Source of the DNA: a virus
Length of the DNA: 35,272 nucleotides
Virus record (IMG/VR): IMGVR_UViG_3300020451_001948
Span: 1-35,272 of that record
Direction: 5' to 3' (one strand)
In this document: in pieces, positions 16,522-25,039 of the stretch
How the letters are laid out: each line of letters begins with the position of its first letter
Position numbering within the stretch: position 1 is the stretch's first letter
Program-made: the position numbers and the translations under genes
Notes under the pieces: generated by a model
What the model saw: only the letters and a program-made list of their open reading frames with translations
Database searches by the model: none
Told to the model about the DNA's origin: nothing

Positions 16522-16996
16522 AGCAGTTTTGATCTTTATCAGAAATGGTTGTAGGAGGAATTGGCCAGTTTATATCATAGTCACTATAACAATATGCTTC
16601 ATCCATAGCTTTGTCATATTCGTGATCCTGTTGATAAACCAGCACAGAATCTGTCATAGCTATAAAAGCATGTCCACAGTATGGAGGAATATATAGACTA
16701 TTAAGTACGGTTTCATGTAAAACCACCCCAAAATAATTGTTATAAGTTGGGCTATCTGGTCTTAAATCCACACAAACATCATAGACATTGCCTTTGACAC
16801 AAGTGACTAATTTGGCATAAGGAGTCCTGTGTACGCCTCGTAACACGCCCTTTTTAGAAAAGCTATAGTTTGTTTGAACAGGTTTAAAGTGAGGCAGAAA
16901 TGAGCTTTTAAAGGTTTCAGAAAACACACCTCTTTTATCTTGAAACTTGGTGGGCTCAATCCATATACAGTCAGATATCATTGTTGAATGTATCAT
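16511..16996 (-). CDS. rfbC: dTDP-4-dehydrorhamnose 3,5-epimerase family (RmlC/RfbC)
   Basis: A 161-residue cupin-fold sugar epimerase. VLRGVHRTPYAKLV carries the catalytic His (about 56) and a conserved Lys, VYDVCVDLRPDSPTYNNYFG is the family core, and LYIPPYCGHAFIAM follows. The enzyme would epimerise the 4-keto sugar made by RfbB two genes upstream, toward dTDP-rhamnose or another deoxysugar. The family also includes 3- or 5-only epimerases and related ketoisomerase-like members, so the exact product is uncertain. Its ATG overlaps the preceding stop by 4 bases. Confidence 0.82.
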   Translation of the reverse strand: MIHSTMISDCIWIEPTKFQDKRGVFSETFKSSFLPHFKPVQTNYSFSKKGVLRGVHRTPYAKLVTCVKGNVYDVCVDLRPDSPTYNNYFGVVLHETVLNSLYIPPYCGHAFIAMTDSVLVYQQDHEYDKAMDEAYCYSDYDINWPIPPTTISDKDQNCCDR

Positions 16997-17883
16997 TGAA
17001 CTCGCTCCCTTTGCTGCTTAAGATGTTCTTCTTCACTTAAAAAGGTTTGTAGAGTAGGCAATATGGTCGCAACAGGATGATTAACAACATGATAGTGACA
17101 TAAACCACCAACATTTTGATAAAGAATATTTTTATGGCTCCCATCACCAACTTTATATTGATGAACAAAATTAACTATATTTTCGGTTTCAATATCCGAC
17201 AACAAATGATATGGTTGCAGATTATTTTCTTTAACGGTTTTAGCAAGCATATGTTCGCAGTCACAATTTTGTATAGCTTCCCAAGGAGTTATTGTTGGGT
17301 TGTCCTTTTGCTTTTCTTCAAATTGATCCTTTAAACTAATTGTTTCTTCGTATGATGGACACCAGTTTTTAATTTTATTTTTAATGATATAATAGTTAGT
17401 TTGGGGATAAAAGTATGATTGATCTTTTATGTCTGCTATTAATTGCTTTTTGGTTGTATCTGCAAAAGCAGCATAGCCAATATTATTTACATAGAAAAAA
17501 TCTTTAGATTCATCTATTTCTACATCAAAAATACTCTCATCTGCTAGAACATCATCAGATAGTTTCCAAATGTATTCATAGTCTTTGTTTTTGCTATAAT
17601 CAAAAATTTTTCTATCATTATCGAAAGTGCCAAAAGTATGACCTAGATTTTCACTATACAGAACTTCAACTGTTGGTTTTCTTAAAATGTCATCTATATC
17701 TTCCTGAAAACGATCAACCCATTCTTTATCTCCATTAACACTATAAATAATAGTATCGAATTCTTCTATCCAAGCACTATTATATTTTGCAAATTCCCAA
17801 GCACGATTTACACTACGACCATCATCTATTGTATCTACCAGTGCTAATAAAGATTTAGAAACTATATTTTTTAGATTGATCAT
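16993..17883 (-). CDS. Probable glycosyltransferase, GT-A-like (296 aa)
   Basis: I cannot name a family with certainty. The arrangement EEFDTIIYSVNGDKEW, then VLYSENLGHTFGTF, then YEYIWKLSDDVL is that of a GT-A transferase: a nucleotide-binding strand, a helix and a DxD-like SDDV motif near residue 110. Further on, WEAIQNCDCEHMLAKTV may help hold donor or acceptor. The gene overlaps the 3' end of rfbB by 29 bases and the start of rfbC by 4, so it lies between two dTDP-sugar enzymes. It probably transfers the sugar those enzymes make; this is inference. Confidence 0.6.
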   Translation of the reverse strand: MINLKNIVSKSLLALVDTIDDGRSVNRAWEFAKYNSAWIEEFDTIIYSVNGDKEWVDRFQEDIDDILRKPTVEVLYSENLGHTFGTFDNDRKIFDYSKNKDYEYIWKLSDDVLADESIFDVEIDESKDFFYVNNIGYAAFADTTKKQLIADIKDQSYFYPQTNYYIIKNKIKNWCPSYEETISLKDQFEEKQKDNPTITPWEAIQNCDCEHMLAKTVKENNLQPYHLLSDIETENIVNFVHQYKVGDGSHKNILYQNVGGLCHYHVVNHPVATILPTLQTFLSEEEHLKQQRERVQ

Positions 17884-18859
17884 TTAACACCCATTCAATT
17901 GTAGTTTGTAAAGAAGTCTGAAAGTCAATAGGTTGTTGCCATCCCATATTTCTAAGCTTAGAACCATCTAAACTATATCTCTTATCATGTCCAGGTCTAG
18001 CTTTATCACAATCTACATATTGTAATCGTGCTTCTTTGCCCATAAGTCCAGCAATAGCTTTAACTAGATCATCATTGTGTTGTTCTGTATCTCCAACAAC
18101 ATTATAATGGGCTCCCGGCTTACCATGCTTTAATAAGAATAACGTAGCATTAGCTGCATTACGAGCATGTAACCAATGTCGTTGTCCTACATATAAAACT
18201 TTATCTCCATCCATCTTAGCGTGGATAGGTATGATTTCATCATTATGTATTTTACTAATAGCTTTAGCTACTAGCTTTTCTTTATGCTGTCTAGCCCCAT
18301 ATAAATTCATTGTATAGGTACTAATAATTGGTAGATTATATGTATTCCAGTAAGCAATACCGGCTGCACCTTGTCCAGCTTTACTTGCACTATAGGGATT
18401 ACTTGGTCTCCATCTATCGTCTTCTTTAAAGTCATAATTATCTGGGGCAGGGCCAAATACTTCATCGGTTAGATAGTTGATAAATAAAGCACTAGGATTA
18501 GTCCTTCTATACCATTCTAGTAAATTAACCGTACCCATTACGTTATCTTCAAAGAATTGTTTGGGGTGTATAATACTACGATCTACATGACTATTAGCAG
18601 CAATATGTACAATGTAATCAACCTCACCAATAGATTCTTCTATGTGAGGAGGAATATCAAATTTTAAATCATGATAAATTAATTTAATTCTATCTGCATG
18701 TTCTCTAACATGTAGGCTTTCTAATAATCTTTCCAAATCACCCACGTAGGTTAATCTACATAGACATATAATATTCCAATCTGTATTGACTAAAAGTTCT
18801 TCTACAAAATGAGAACCTAAAAAACCTGCTGCTCCTGTAACTAAAATTGATTTAGGCAT
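17855..18859 (-). CDS. rfbB: dTDP-glucose 4,6-dehydratase (RfbB/RmlB)
   Basis: A 334-residue short-chain dehydrogenase/reductase. NAD binding is at VTGAAGFLGSHFVEEL (7-22), YIVHIAANSHVDRSI is the family block, the catalytic Asp-Glu pair is in LTDEVFG, and NPYSASKAG has the Tyr-xxx-Lys pair. The residue before TDE is Leu rather than the usual Ser. It converts dTDP-glucose to the 4-keto-6-deoxy sugar. Neither RfbA, which makes dTDP-glucose, nor RfbD, which finishes rhamnose, is seen in the window. AAGGAAAG lies just before the ATG. Confidence 0.88.
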   Translation of the reverse strand: MPKSILVTGAAGFLGSHFVEELLVNTDWNIICLCRLTYVGDLERLLESLHVREHADRIKLIYHDLKFDIPPHIEESIGEVDYIVHIAANSHVDRSIIHPKQFFEDNVMGTVNLLEWYRRTNPSALFINYLTDEVFGPAPDNYDFKEDDRWRPSNPYSASKAGQGAAGIAYWNTYNLPIISTYTMNLYGARQHKEKLVAKAISKIHNDEIIPIHAKMDGDKVLYVGQRHWLHARNAANATLFLLKHGKPGAHYNVVGDTEQHNDDLVKAIAGLMGKEARLQYVDCDKARPGHDKRYSLDGSKLRNMGWQQPIDFQTSLQTTIEWVLNDQSKKYSF

Positions 18860-19640
18860 TTTCTTTCCTTGTTAATAACTTAGAATTGTTTTCTGGATTA
18901 TGTTGTGCAAACTGACCCCATTTGTGTTTGAAAAATAGGTGACAATTTTCTTCGTCCTGTTGTGATTTAGCAATTCTCTCAGGGGTTTTATGAGATATGG
19001 AAACAAAATGATAAAAGTATAGTTGATAACTTCTAAGCATTTTTAATCCGTTCATTTCACATTTCATAAAAAGCTCCCAATCTGCTACCATGCCCGGTAA
19101 ACCGGGATAATCACTATCAAAGCCTCCACATCTTAAAAAATTAAATTTATCAATATATATAGGATATGTAGATCCTGTGTCTTCGATTAAGTCCTGACGT
19201 AAAGTTGGTTCATACTCCCAAAATTTTTCTAGACTAAAATCTTCAATTGTTCTTCCCAAATCATGTATATGAAACTGAGGGAATATACTATTATATGGTT
19301 CTATTTGATTGGGTGCAACCACAGCGTTGCTTATATCTATTTTTGACAATATTGTATCCCAATCTTTAGGAAACACATTATCATCATTTACAATTAAAAT
19401 ATTATCATATTGTGCTGTATATATTCCAAAATTTGCTGCCTTGGAAGTACCTACATTCTTATCTAAAATTAATGAATGTATTTGACCAGAATATTTTTCT
19501 AGTACTTTTTTATTAATATCAAAATGCCCATCTATAACTACTACTATCTCATTTAGTTGACTCTGTCCCTCTATGGCAGAGTGTAGGCATAGATCTAGAG
19601 CTTCTGGAGTATTCAGGGTTGGAACAATAACACTAATCAT
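18852..19640 (-). CDS. Glycosyltransferase family 2 (262 aa)
   Basis: A classical GT2 opening, MISVIVPTLNTPEALDLCL, is followed by NEIVVVIDG, then LDKNVGTSKAANFGI and ILIVNDDNVFP, where NDD is the metal-binding DxD-type motif near residue 90. The later FLRCGGFDSDYPGLPGMVADWELFMK is the acceptor-side segment of the family (GGFD..., D-WE). It should add one sugar from a nucleotide donor to a growing glycan. No membrane segment is seen, so it works in the cytoplasm. It overlaps rfbB downstream by 8 bases. Confidence 0.85.
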   Translation of the reverse strand: MISVIVPTLNTPEALDLCLHSAIEGQSQLNEIVVVIDGHFDINKKVLEKYSGQIHSLILDKNVGTSKAANFGIYTAQYDNILIVNDDNVFPKDWDTILSKIDISNAVVAPNQIEPYNSIFPQFHIHDLGRTIEDFSLEKFWEYEPTLRQDLIEDTGSTYPIYIDKFNFLRCGGFDSDYPGLPGMVADWELFMKCEMNGLKMLRSYQLYFYHFVSISHKTPERIAKSQQDEENCHLFFKHKWGQFAQHNPENNSKLLTRKENA

Positions 19641-20271
19641 ATAATTTGTAATAATCTCCTAGCTTAAATTTTATATTCTGATTTATAGATCCTATTTCAC
19701 TAGGTATATAATTATGATATTCTATAACCCTAAAGTCAACACTGACACGACTTTGGCCTGTTTGATTAATCATATTCCCATGAGTTAAATTAGAAGCATC
19801 CCAGCGTATACATTCCCCATATTTGCAATGCATAGCCGTAAAATCTTTTTTGTCTTCTTGTGACTCTACCCATATAGTATTGCTATCGAAAGCATTTGTA
19901 AAGGGTAAAAAGAAATTTAGTTCTTTGACTTGTAGTGCCCAATTAGCATCCCTATAATTTTTATCTTTATGATATTCGCCTATAGCTACATTATTAGGAT
20001 AACATATTCTAAACGTCGGATACCTTTGCACTACAATTTTATTATTATATAGTGGTCTTACATATTCCTGTATAAAAGCCTCATAAAGAGAAAAGAACTC
20101 AGGTTGTTTCATCCACTTATAGAATTGTTCATGATGTTTAGTGAGTTGATCATGAGATCTGTCTAATACAGATATATCGTTGGTTATATGATTTAGATTA
20201 TCTACTTGAAAAACAGAAGATAGCTTATCACTAAAATTAAATTTATTAATATCATAAGCAAACCTAAACAC
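19633..20271 (-). CDS. StrG-like protein, probable Fe(II)/2-oxoglutarate oxygenase fold
   Basis: A 212-residue protein resembling the StrG group first named from streptomycin gene clusters. IVVQRYPTFRICYPNNVAIG leads into EYHKDKNY, with a His-x-Asp pair. ELNFFLPFTNAFDSNTIWVES is the core block, and NLTHGNMINQTGQSRVSVDFR provides the distal His and the Arg expected to hold 2-oxoglutarate. These residues suggest an iron-dependent hydroxylase, with a sugar or its carrier as possible substrate. The start is GTG at 20271 with GGAGG 4 bases before it. Its place amid glycosyltransferases suggests glycan tailoring. Confidence 0.65.
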   Translation of the reverse strand: MFRFAYDINKFNFSDKLSSVFQVDNLNHITNDISVLDRSHDQLTKHHEQFYKWMKQPEFFSLYEAFIQEYVRPLYNNKIVVQRYPTFRICYPNNVAIGEYHKDKNYRDANWALQVKELNFFLPFTNAFDSNTIWVESQEDKKDFTAMHCKYGECIRWDASNLTHGNMINQTGQSRVSVDFRVIEYHNYIPSEIGSINQNIKFKLGDYYKLYD

Positions 20272-20956
20272 TCTTCCTCCAATTTACTAAAGGAGACAAC
20301 CATCTTGTTTCTCCATGAGTAGCAAAACTAGGTATAGAAGACAGAATATTTCTGCCCTTTTGATTTAATTCAATAAACATTTTAAAATCATTAGGGTGTG
20401 TACCATTAGTCCAACGTCTTAATACTTCTTCGTCCTGTCGTAGACACTCAACCCTTGTAGCAAAAGTCATAGTGGTAGAGTTTGTGATTTTCCAATGCGT
20501 AGAATGAGTCAAGAAAACTTTAGTATTTTCTGCACCTCCTTGACAGTAAGGATTACCTCCAAGACTAGGGTCTAAATATTTATCAGGATGATCGTATAAG
20601 GTTACATACGCAACACCAAAATCTAATCCTTCTTTTAAAACATTATAACTATTAGGCAAATGTAAGTAATCATTTTCTACAAAATACACATAATCACTAT
20701 CATTTAATTGCAATGCTTTATCAAGCGCTAAATTAAAAGTACCAGCACCATGACCTATGCTAACCTTAGTGATATTATCTGCTTTAATATACCTACAAAT
20801 CATATTGTAAGTATCATCAGAAATATTATCTGCTATTACATCTATATCATCAGAATTAAAATGTTGACAAAAATTACGCAGACAGTTCTCATTGTTAATA
20901 TAGTCAGGTTTAACCTTATCATATCCAGAGTCGCTAATTCTATAGAATATCTTCAT
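20264..20956 (-). CDS. Probable glycosyltransferase, GT-A-like (230 aa)
   Basis: The start at 20956 gives MKIFYRISDSGYDKVKPDYI and overlaps the upstream stop as TAATG; a longer frame to 20986 lacks support. KVSIGHGAGTFNLALDKAL is a donor-side helix and YVYFVENDYLHLPNSY holds an END motif in the DxD position. SLGGNPYCQGGAENTKVFLT and THWKITNSTTMTFATR follow. The overall order is that of a GT-A transferase; no exact family can be given. It lies between a methyltransferase-like gene and the StrG-like gene. Confidence 0.62.
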   Translation of the reverse strand: MKIFYRISDSGYDKVKPDYINNENCLRNFCQHFNSDDIDVIADNISDDTYNMICRYIKADNITKVSIGHGAGTFNLALDKALQLNDSDYVYFVENDYLHLPNSYNVLKEGLDFGVAYVTLYDHPDKYLDPSLGGNPYCQGGAENTKVFLTHSTHWKITNSTTMTFATRVECLRQDEEVLRRWTNGTHPNDFKMFIELNQKGRNILSSIPSFATHGETRWLSPLVNWRKSV

Positions 20957-21504
20957 TATAAAATAACAAGTCCTGTCCCAGACCAATGTCCTATATCTGT
21001 AAGGTCATACTTTTCGTGACTAATGCCATTCCAAAAATTTTTCATTTCTTGATTAAGATTAATATCATCTAGTAATAATTTACCATGCCAATTATTATCA
21101 ATTAAAAAGTCTAATATTTTTTGTTCAGTTACGCCGGTATGATCTATATCCAACATGATAAATGGAGAACTATGAATGTCTTCTATTGGCTGTTCCATAA
21201 AATTACCAATAATCCATTCAATATTTGACGGTTCATTTTTAACAGTTTTAACGTCTACTATATCAAAACTTTTAATTATATTATTAGAATTATAAGACAT
21301 AGCAACAGCAGAACATCCACGATACGTACCTATGTCATATAAAAGAGTCTGGTTATACAAAGTACTTATATAAGCCAATAACAAGTAGTGTTCTTTTCCA
21401 GGACCTAATAAAAAATAGCCCCTAGATTCTAAGTTCTGTATTACTGGAGCTAAATCTAATAGATTAATTTCTTCTTTTTGTATATCTGTTATATTAAACA
21501 TCAT
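20956..21504 (-). CDS. SAM-dependent methyltransferase-like protein (182 aa)
   Basis: Rossmann-type methyltransferase pattern: LLYDIGTYRGCSAVAMS is motif I with the glycine-containing SAM-binding loop, KSFDIVDVK is the acidic residue after strand 2, and FIMLDIDHTG with KLLLDDIN are strands 4 and 5. The group resembles sugar or cephalosporin hydroxylase-type methyltransferases (Methyltransf_24, CmcI-like). It may O-methylate a glycan residue. Two adjacent ATGs (21504, 21501) begin the frame. The gene overlaps the upstream GT2 gene by 11 bases. Confidence 0.65.
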   Translation of the reverse strand: MMFNITDIQKEEINLLDLAPVIQNLESRGYFLLGPGKEHYLLLAYISTLYNQTLLYDIGTYRGCSAVAMSYNSNNIIKSFDIVDVKTVKNEPSNIEWIIGNFMEQPIEDIHSSPFIMLDIDHTGVTEQKILDFLIDNNWHGKLLLDDINLNQEMKNFWNGISHEKYDLTDIGHWSGTGLVIL

Positions 21505-22252
21505 CTAATACCTCAAATTCCATATCGTTAACAAAACACTTGCCATTAAAAGGTCTACTAAACTCTTCTTCTATTAAAGGTATCCAGTTTCTGTCTTTGT
21601 TGTGACCCCATGATTTGACCTTTTGTATCATTTCATCTTTTGTTCTTACCCAACTATAGTGATGTATCATAGGATTACCATCAGTGCCAACGACCATACG
21701 CTTTTTATTACAATTCATAAGTTCATGATACTGTTCTCTGCCGGTGGGTAAAGTTTGCACAACCATTGCTCCATCATAGCAAATGAAATCTTTGTTTATA
21801 AGCACTATGCTATCTTCTGTAGTATTAGATCTATAATTCTTTTCTCTAAAATACCAATAGTTAGCAAGTTTCATAGAGTCATAATTTGCATACTCTTTGG
21901 TTTCTAACCACTCTGTAAAATTATTTACGTCTATAATTTCATCAGTATCTAAAAATAGTATGTAATCACAATCATGACTAGTATTTAAAATACCGTTAAC
22001 TCTACATTGAGCTTCCCAAAAAAAAGTCGGATAACCTGGACTCCACGATGTAGTAATTAACTTTGCATTTTTGTAACTCTCAATAATTTTATGACTATCC
22101 AATACAGATTGTTCATTCTCCAGTTGTCCATTCCAGAATCTATCACAAGTAACAACAATAACTTCATTTGATACTTCACAGGCAGAAGACAGACACTCAT
22201 CCAGCCATCTGTGATCTATAGTAGAATATAATAATACCGTAGATAGTTTCAT
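21494..22252 (-). CDS. Glycosyltransferase family 2-like (252 aa)
   Basis: KLSTVLLYSTIDHRWLDECL is a GT-A opening, EVIVVTCDRFW is strand 2, and DYILFLDTDEIID holds the DxD motif near residue 100. Later SMKLANYWYFREKNYRS and a His/Trp-containing segment (IHHYSWVRTKDEMI) resemble GT2-type transferases of lipopolysaccharide cores. It is cytoplasmic, with no visible membrane span. The gene overlaps the next upstream methyltransferase gene by 4 bases (ATGA). Confidence 0.75.
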   Translation of the reverse strand: MKLSTVLLYSTIDHRWLDECLSSACEVSNEVIVVTCDRFWNGQLENEQSVLDSHKIIESYKNAKLITTSWSPGYPTFFWEAQCRVNGILNTSHDCDYILFLDTDEIIDVNNFTEWLETKEYANYDSMKLANYWYFREKNYRSNTTEDSIVLINKDFICYDGAMVVQTLPTGREQYHELMNCNKKRMVVGTDGNPMIHHYSWVRTKDEMIQKVKSWGHNKDRNWIPLIEEEFSRPFNGKCFVNDMEFEVLDDV

Positions 22253-22884
22253 TTAATTGTTTTTAAATCTGTTAGTTCTTGCAGGTCTAGTAGTTGTGTT
22301 TTATTTTGGCTAAAAACTTCCCAAGGCATATTGATACCTTTTTTAGACACTGGCTTTAAAGGTTCATTAGATTTAACTATGCCAATTCCAAAATCTGTAT
22401 CGTAAACAAATGCATGAGGATTAGCTTCTTTAACTAATAGAAAAGCTTTCCACACATCACCATTCCAGCAAATGCTTGCTCTAGGTACTTGCTGACTGAT
22501 TTCATCTACAGGATTACAATCATGAAATAAGATATATCCACCTTGATTAAGATGTTTAATACTATTATTAAAATCCTTCACTACTTGATCAGAGACATGT
22601 AATCCGTCAATTAATATAACATCGTATGATTCATCGCATATATCAAAAAAATCATCTGAGGTCATCTTGTGTGTTATTTCAGGAATACTAAGACCTTCAG
22701 ATCCTGGGTCGACTCCGTGTTTTAAATCACAGACAACTTGCTTAAAAGTAAATCCATCAAATATACCAATCTCTAAATATTTAGTAAAAGAATTAGTATC
22801 GATTAAATGATTAATTATATTACTTCTGCGAAACACACTATTTACATTTTTTTGACAAGCATCAGTTTTTGTATTATCTATCAT
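22249..22884 (-). CDS. Class I SAM-dependent methyltransferase (211 aa)
   Basis: FTKYLEIGIFDGFTFKQVV is motif I (E-x-G-x-x-x-G), GVDPGSEG the strand 2 acidic region, YDVILIDGLHVSDQVVKDF motif IV, and GGYILFHDCNP motif V. This is the Methyltransf_24 arrangement, common in glycan gene clusters. A conserved HD in the last motif suggests a metal-assisted reaction. The substrate is probably a sugar hydroxyl. It overlaps both neighbours by 4 bases, so translation is coupled across three genes. Confidence 0.76.
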   Translation of the reverse strand: MIDNTKTDACQKNVNSVFRRSNIINHLIDTNSFTKYLEIGIFDGFTFKQVVCDLKHGVDPGSEGLSIPEITHKMTSDDFFDICDESYDVILIDGLHVSDQVVKDFNNSIKHLNQGGYILFHDCNPVDEISQQVPRASICWNGDVWKAFLLVKEANPHAFVYDTDFGIGIVKSNEPLKPVSKKGINMPWEVFSQNKTQLLDLQELTDLKTIK

Positions 22885-23516
22885 CTTTGTATGGTTTCAT
22901 ATAGGGTGTTCTGTGTTCTTTGTTTTTCTATGTCTTTATGATGTATTATAGCATATCTAGGGTTGGCTGGCAAGGCAGCAGCATTTTCAAACCCTGTTAA
23001 TTGTTCATGTACATTACCAACCCATTTAATTTTACCATTATTCTTATATATTCTAGGTTGATAATCTGGCCAGTTAATCCAGCCATTATTATTAATATTC
23101 CAGCCATATTGTTTAACATCATCTAAAGTATAGTTTTTTACAGTATTGACGCGAGGTAAATGATAAAGGTCATTATTATTATTAATAGCTTCTTTCCAAC
23201 TATTAATAGTATCAATAGAAGCAAATTCATCAGCATCAAAATTAATAATATAGTCTTTTGTAGCAAGATTGTTTGTGAAGTTTTTCATATCTGCAAATTT
23301 TTTATCAAAATGATAACGAACATATTGATCTGCTATAGGATAAGCATATTCCCGAATCTGTGTATCTATATCTGTAAACTTTTCTTTTTCTTCTCTAAAA
23401 GTATGTACTATAATTATTTCATCATTAGGATCGGTTCTTATCTGCTCTAGTAAAGGTAGTAGTGTCTTTAATTCTTTTAGTTCATTATAAACTGTTACAG
23501 TATAAGATATTCTCAT
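22881..23516 (-). CDS. Glycosyltransferase family 2 (WaaE/KdtX-like, 211 aa)
   Basis: RISYTVTVYNELKELKTLL and DEIIIVHTFREE are the donor-binding half. KNFTNNLATKDYIINFDADEF has the DAD metal motif near residue 97. WPDYQPRIYKNNGKIKWVGN followed by VHEQL matches the acceptor side of WaaE/KdtX-type lipopolysaccharide core glucosyltransferases. The AAGGAAA site lies about 7 bases before the ATG. This is the first transferase gene of the main glycan block, directly after the beta-helix gene and a 16-base gap. Confidence 0.8.
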   Translation of the reverse strand: MRISYTVTVYNELKELKTLLPLLEQIRTDPNDEIIIVHTFREEKEKFTDIDTQIREYAYPIADQYVRYHFDKKFADMKNFTNNLATKDYIINFDADEFASIDTINSWKEAINNNNDLYHLPRVNTVKNYTLDDVKQYGWNINNNGWINWPDYQPRIYKNNGKIKWVGNVHEQLTGFENAAALPANPRYAIIHHKDIEKQRTQNTLYETIQR

Positions 23517-23532
23517 ATAGATTTTCCTTGAT

Positions 23533-25035
23533 CTAGTTTAGATAAATAGGATCATTCACATTAAATTCAGATGGCCATAGTTTTGCTGTAGGTGTGGTAT
23601 ATTTATAATCACCCCACTGTATGGAGGCTCCAGGGAAAAATAAAATTTGATTACCATCTGATTCCTCGCTCGCACCATTGGAAAACCTGCTCATTTTCAT
23701 AGTCCCAAAATTAAATACAGTTGCTCCTGAAACAGCTGTTCCTCCCCGTAGATATATCCTATCAGCAGTTATTGTTCCTCTATTAGTAACACCACCTAAA
23801 GCCACACCATGCGAACGCACGCTTCCTAGAACATTCCAAAATCCAAACCAATTGTGTTCACCTTCAACACCATAATTAGGTAGAGAATCAGTGAATATAC
23901 TGACGGAACTATAAAGTTCTGTTGTGGTTATTAAATCTGTAGCAATAAAAGGACCACCATTCATATAAGCAGGAACTATTCTTTCTGGAATAGGAGGTGT
24001 CTTATTTGGCATAGCGGGCAAAAGGGTGCCAGATGAATCAAATCTGCTCCCCTCGATATCAATTGAGTCTATGCTACTGAAATTTGATTTTATGCCTCTA
24101 GCTCTAAGAATGGCTACGCGATTTGCTCCTACGCTATGGATTAGCTGCCCTCCGTGTATCTCGCTTATCCTTCCCCGTACAACTAGAAAATCAGGATCTC
24201 CATGAAAACTACCCTCAACAGCCTTAAAATCCTGTAACGAACAGTCTTGCTTAAACTTTACTGCTAAATCAAAAGGTTCTCTAGGAATACCTTTTACTTG
24301 ACCGCCTCCTACATAGGAGAAATCATATGTGTCTATAATTGAGTTTTTAATCACCGAATTTGTAACGCTCAGTGTAGGAACCACTTTACCTGCAGGGTTG
24401 AGAGAAAGATTAGTACCAGTTACGTGGCATTTTATATTACAATTTTGTATGACAGATGAATTTGTTAATTTAAGACCACTAGATCTTAATTCAGAACTGG
24501 ATAATTCACAGTTGCTTAGTGTTACACCACCGGTATCTCTAAGTTTATCTAATTCTACAATTTGACCAGACATATTCGAAAGTGTCGCTCCAGAAACATA
24601 CAGTTGCGTTATCTTTGTATGACCGTTAGAACCAGCCATATTTATATTGACCTGCGATTTTATTGGCGCTGATAACTTACCTAATTTAAAATTGCCTTCA
24701 TGCGATCCTACATTCTCTATAGATAAACTTGCTTTTGGATGTGACACAGCAATTTCTTCTATACTGGTATCTGCAATTGGATTTATTGTAATGGAGCCAC
24801 CATCAGGATTATTAATAGTGCCCTCAAACATGGGCATGGTAAAATTCAATTTGCCAACATCATTAATACATTGATTGCTAAAGTTCAAAGTTACTAGTGC
24901 TTTACGCGTTAGATCATTAAATAAAAAGTTATAGTCTTGACCGTTTTCTGCTATTATTTTTGCAGGGATGGTTGCGCTAACATCTTGGTACAACAGATCC
25001 ATATTACATAATTGTATATTTTTACTAAATGACAT
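23533..25035 (-). CDS. Probable beta-helix virion protein (tail spike or adhesin-like, 500 aa)
   Basis: The product is rich in Ser, Asn, Gly, Ile and Val, with repeated short strands such as GVTLSNCELSSSELRSSGL and LKLTNSSVIQNCNIKC, the pattern of a right-handed parallel beta-helix. Such domains form phage tail spikes or adhesins, sometimes with glycan-cleaving activity; I see no catalytic motif. The start at 25035 gives MSFSKNIQLCNMDLLYQD, with AAGGATA upstream and a 4-base gap from the previous stop. An upstream ATG at 25140 in the same frame lies inside the previous gene and is unlikely. It probably belongs to the virion and sits next to the glycan cassette. Confidence 0.62.
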   Translation of the reverse strand: MSFSKNIQLCNMDLLYQDVSATIPAKIIAENGQDYNFLFNDLTRKALVTLNFSNQCINDVGKLNFTMPMFEGTINNPDGGSITINPIADTSIEEIAVSHPKASLSIENVGSHEGNFKLGKLSAPIKSQVNINMAGSNGHTKITQLYVSGATLSNMSGQIVELDKLRDTGGVTLSNCELSSSELRSSGLKLTNSSVIQNCNIKCHVTGTNLSLNPAGKVVPTLSVTNSVIKNSIIDTYDFSYVGGGQVKGIPREPFDLAVKFKQDCSLQDFKAVEGSFHGDPDFLVVRGRISEIHGGQLIHSVGANRVAILRARGIKSNFSSIDSIDIEGSRFDSSGTLLPAMPNKTPPIPERIVPAYMNGGPFIATDLITTTELYSSVSIFTDSLPNYGVEGEHNWFGFWNVLGSVRSHGVALGGVTNRGTITADRIYLRGGTAVSGATVFNFGTMKMSRFSNGASEESDGNQILFFPGASIQWGDYKYTTPTAKLWPSEFNVNDPIYLN

Positions 25036-25039
25036 AATC

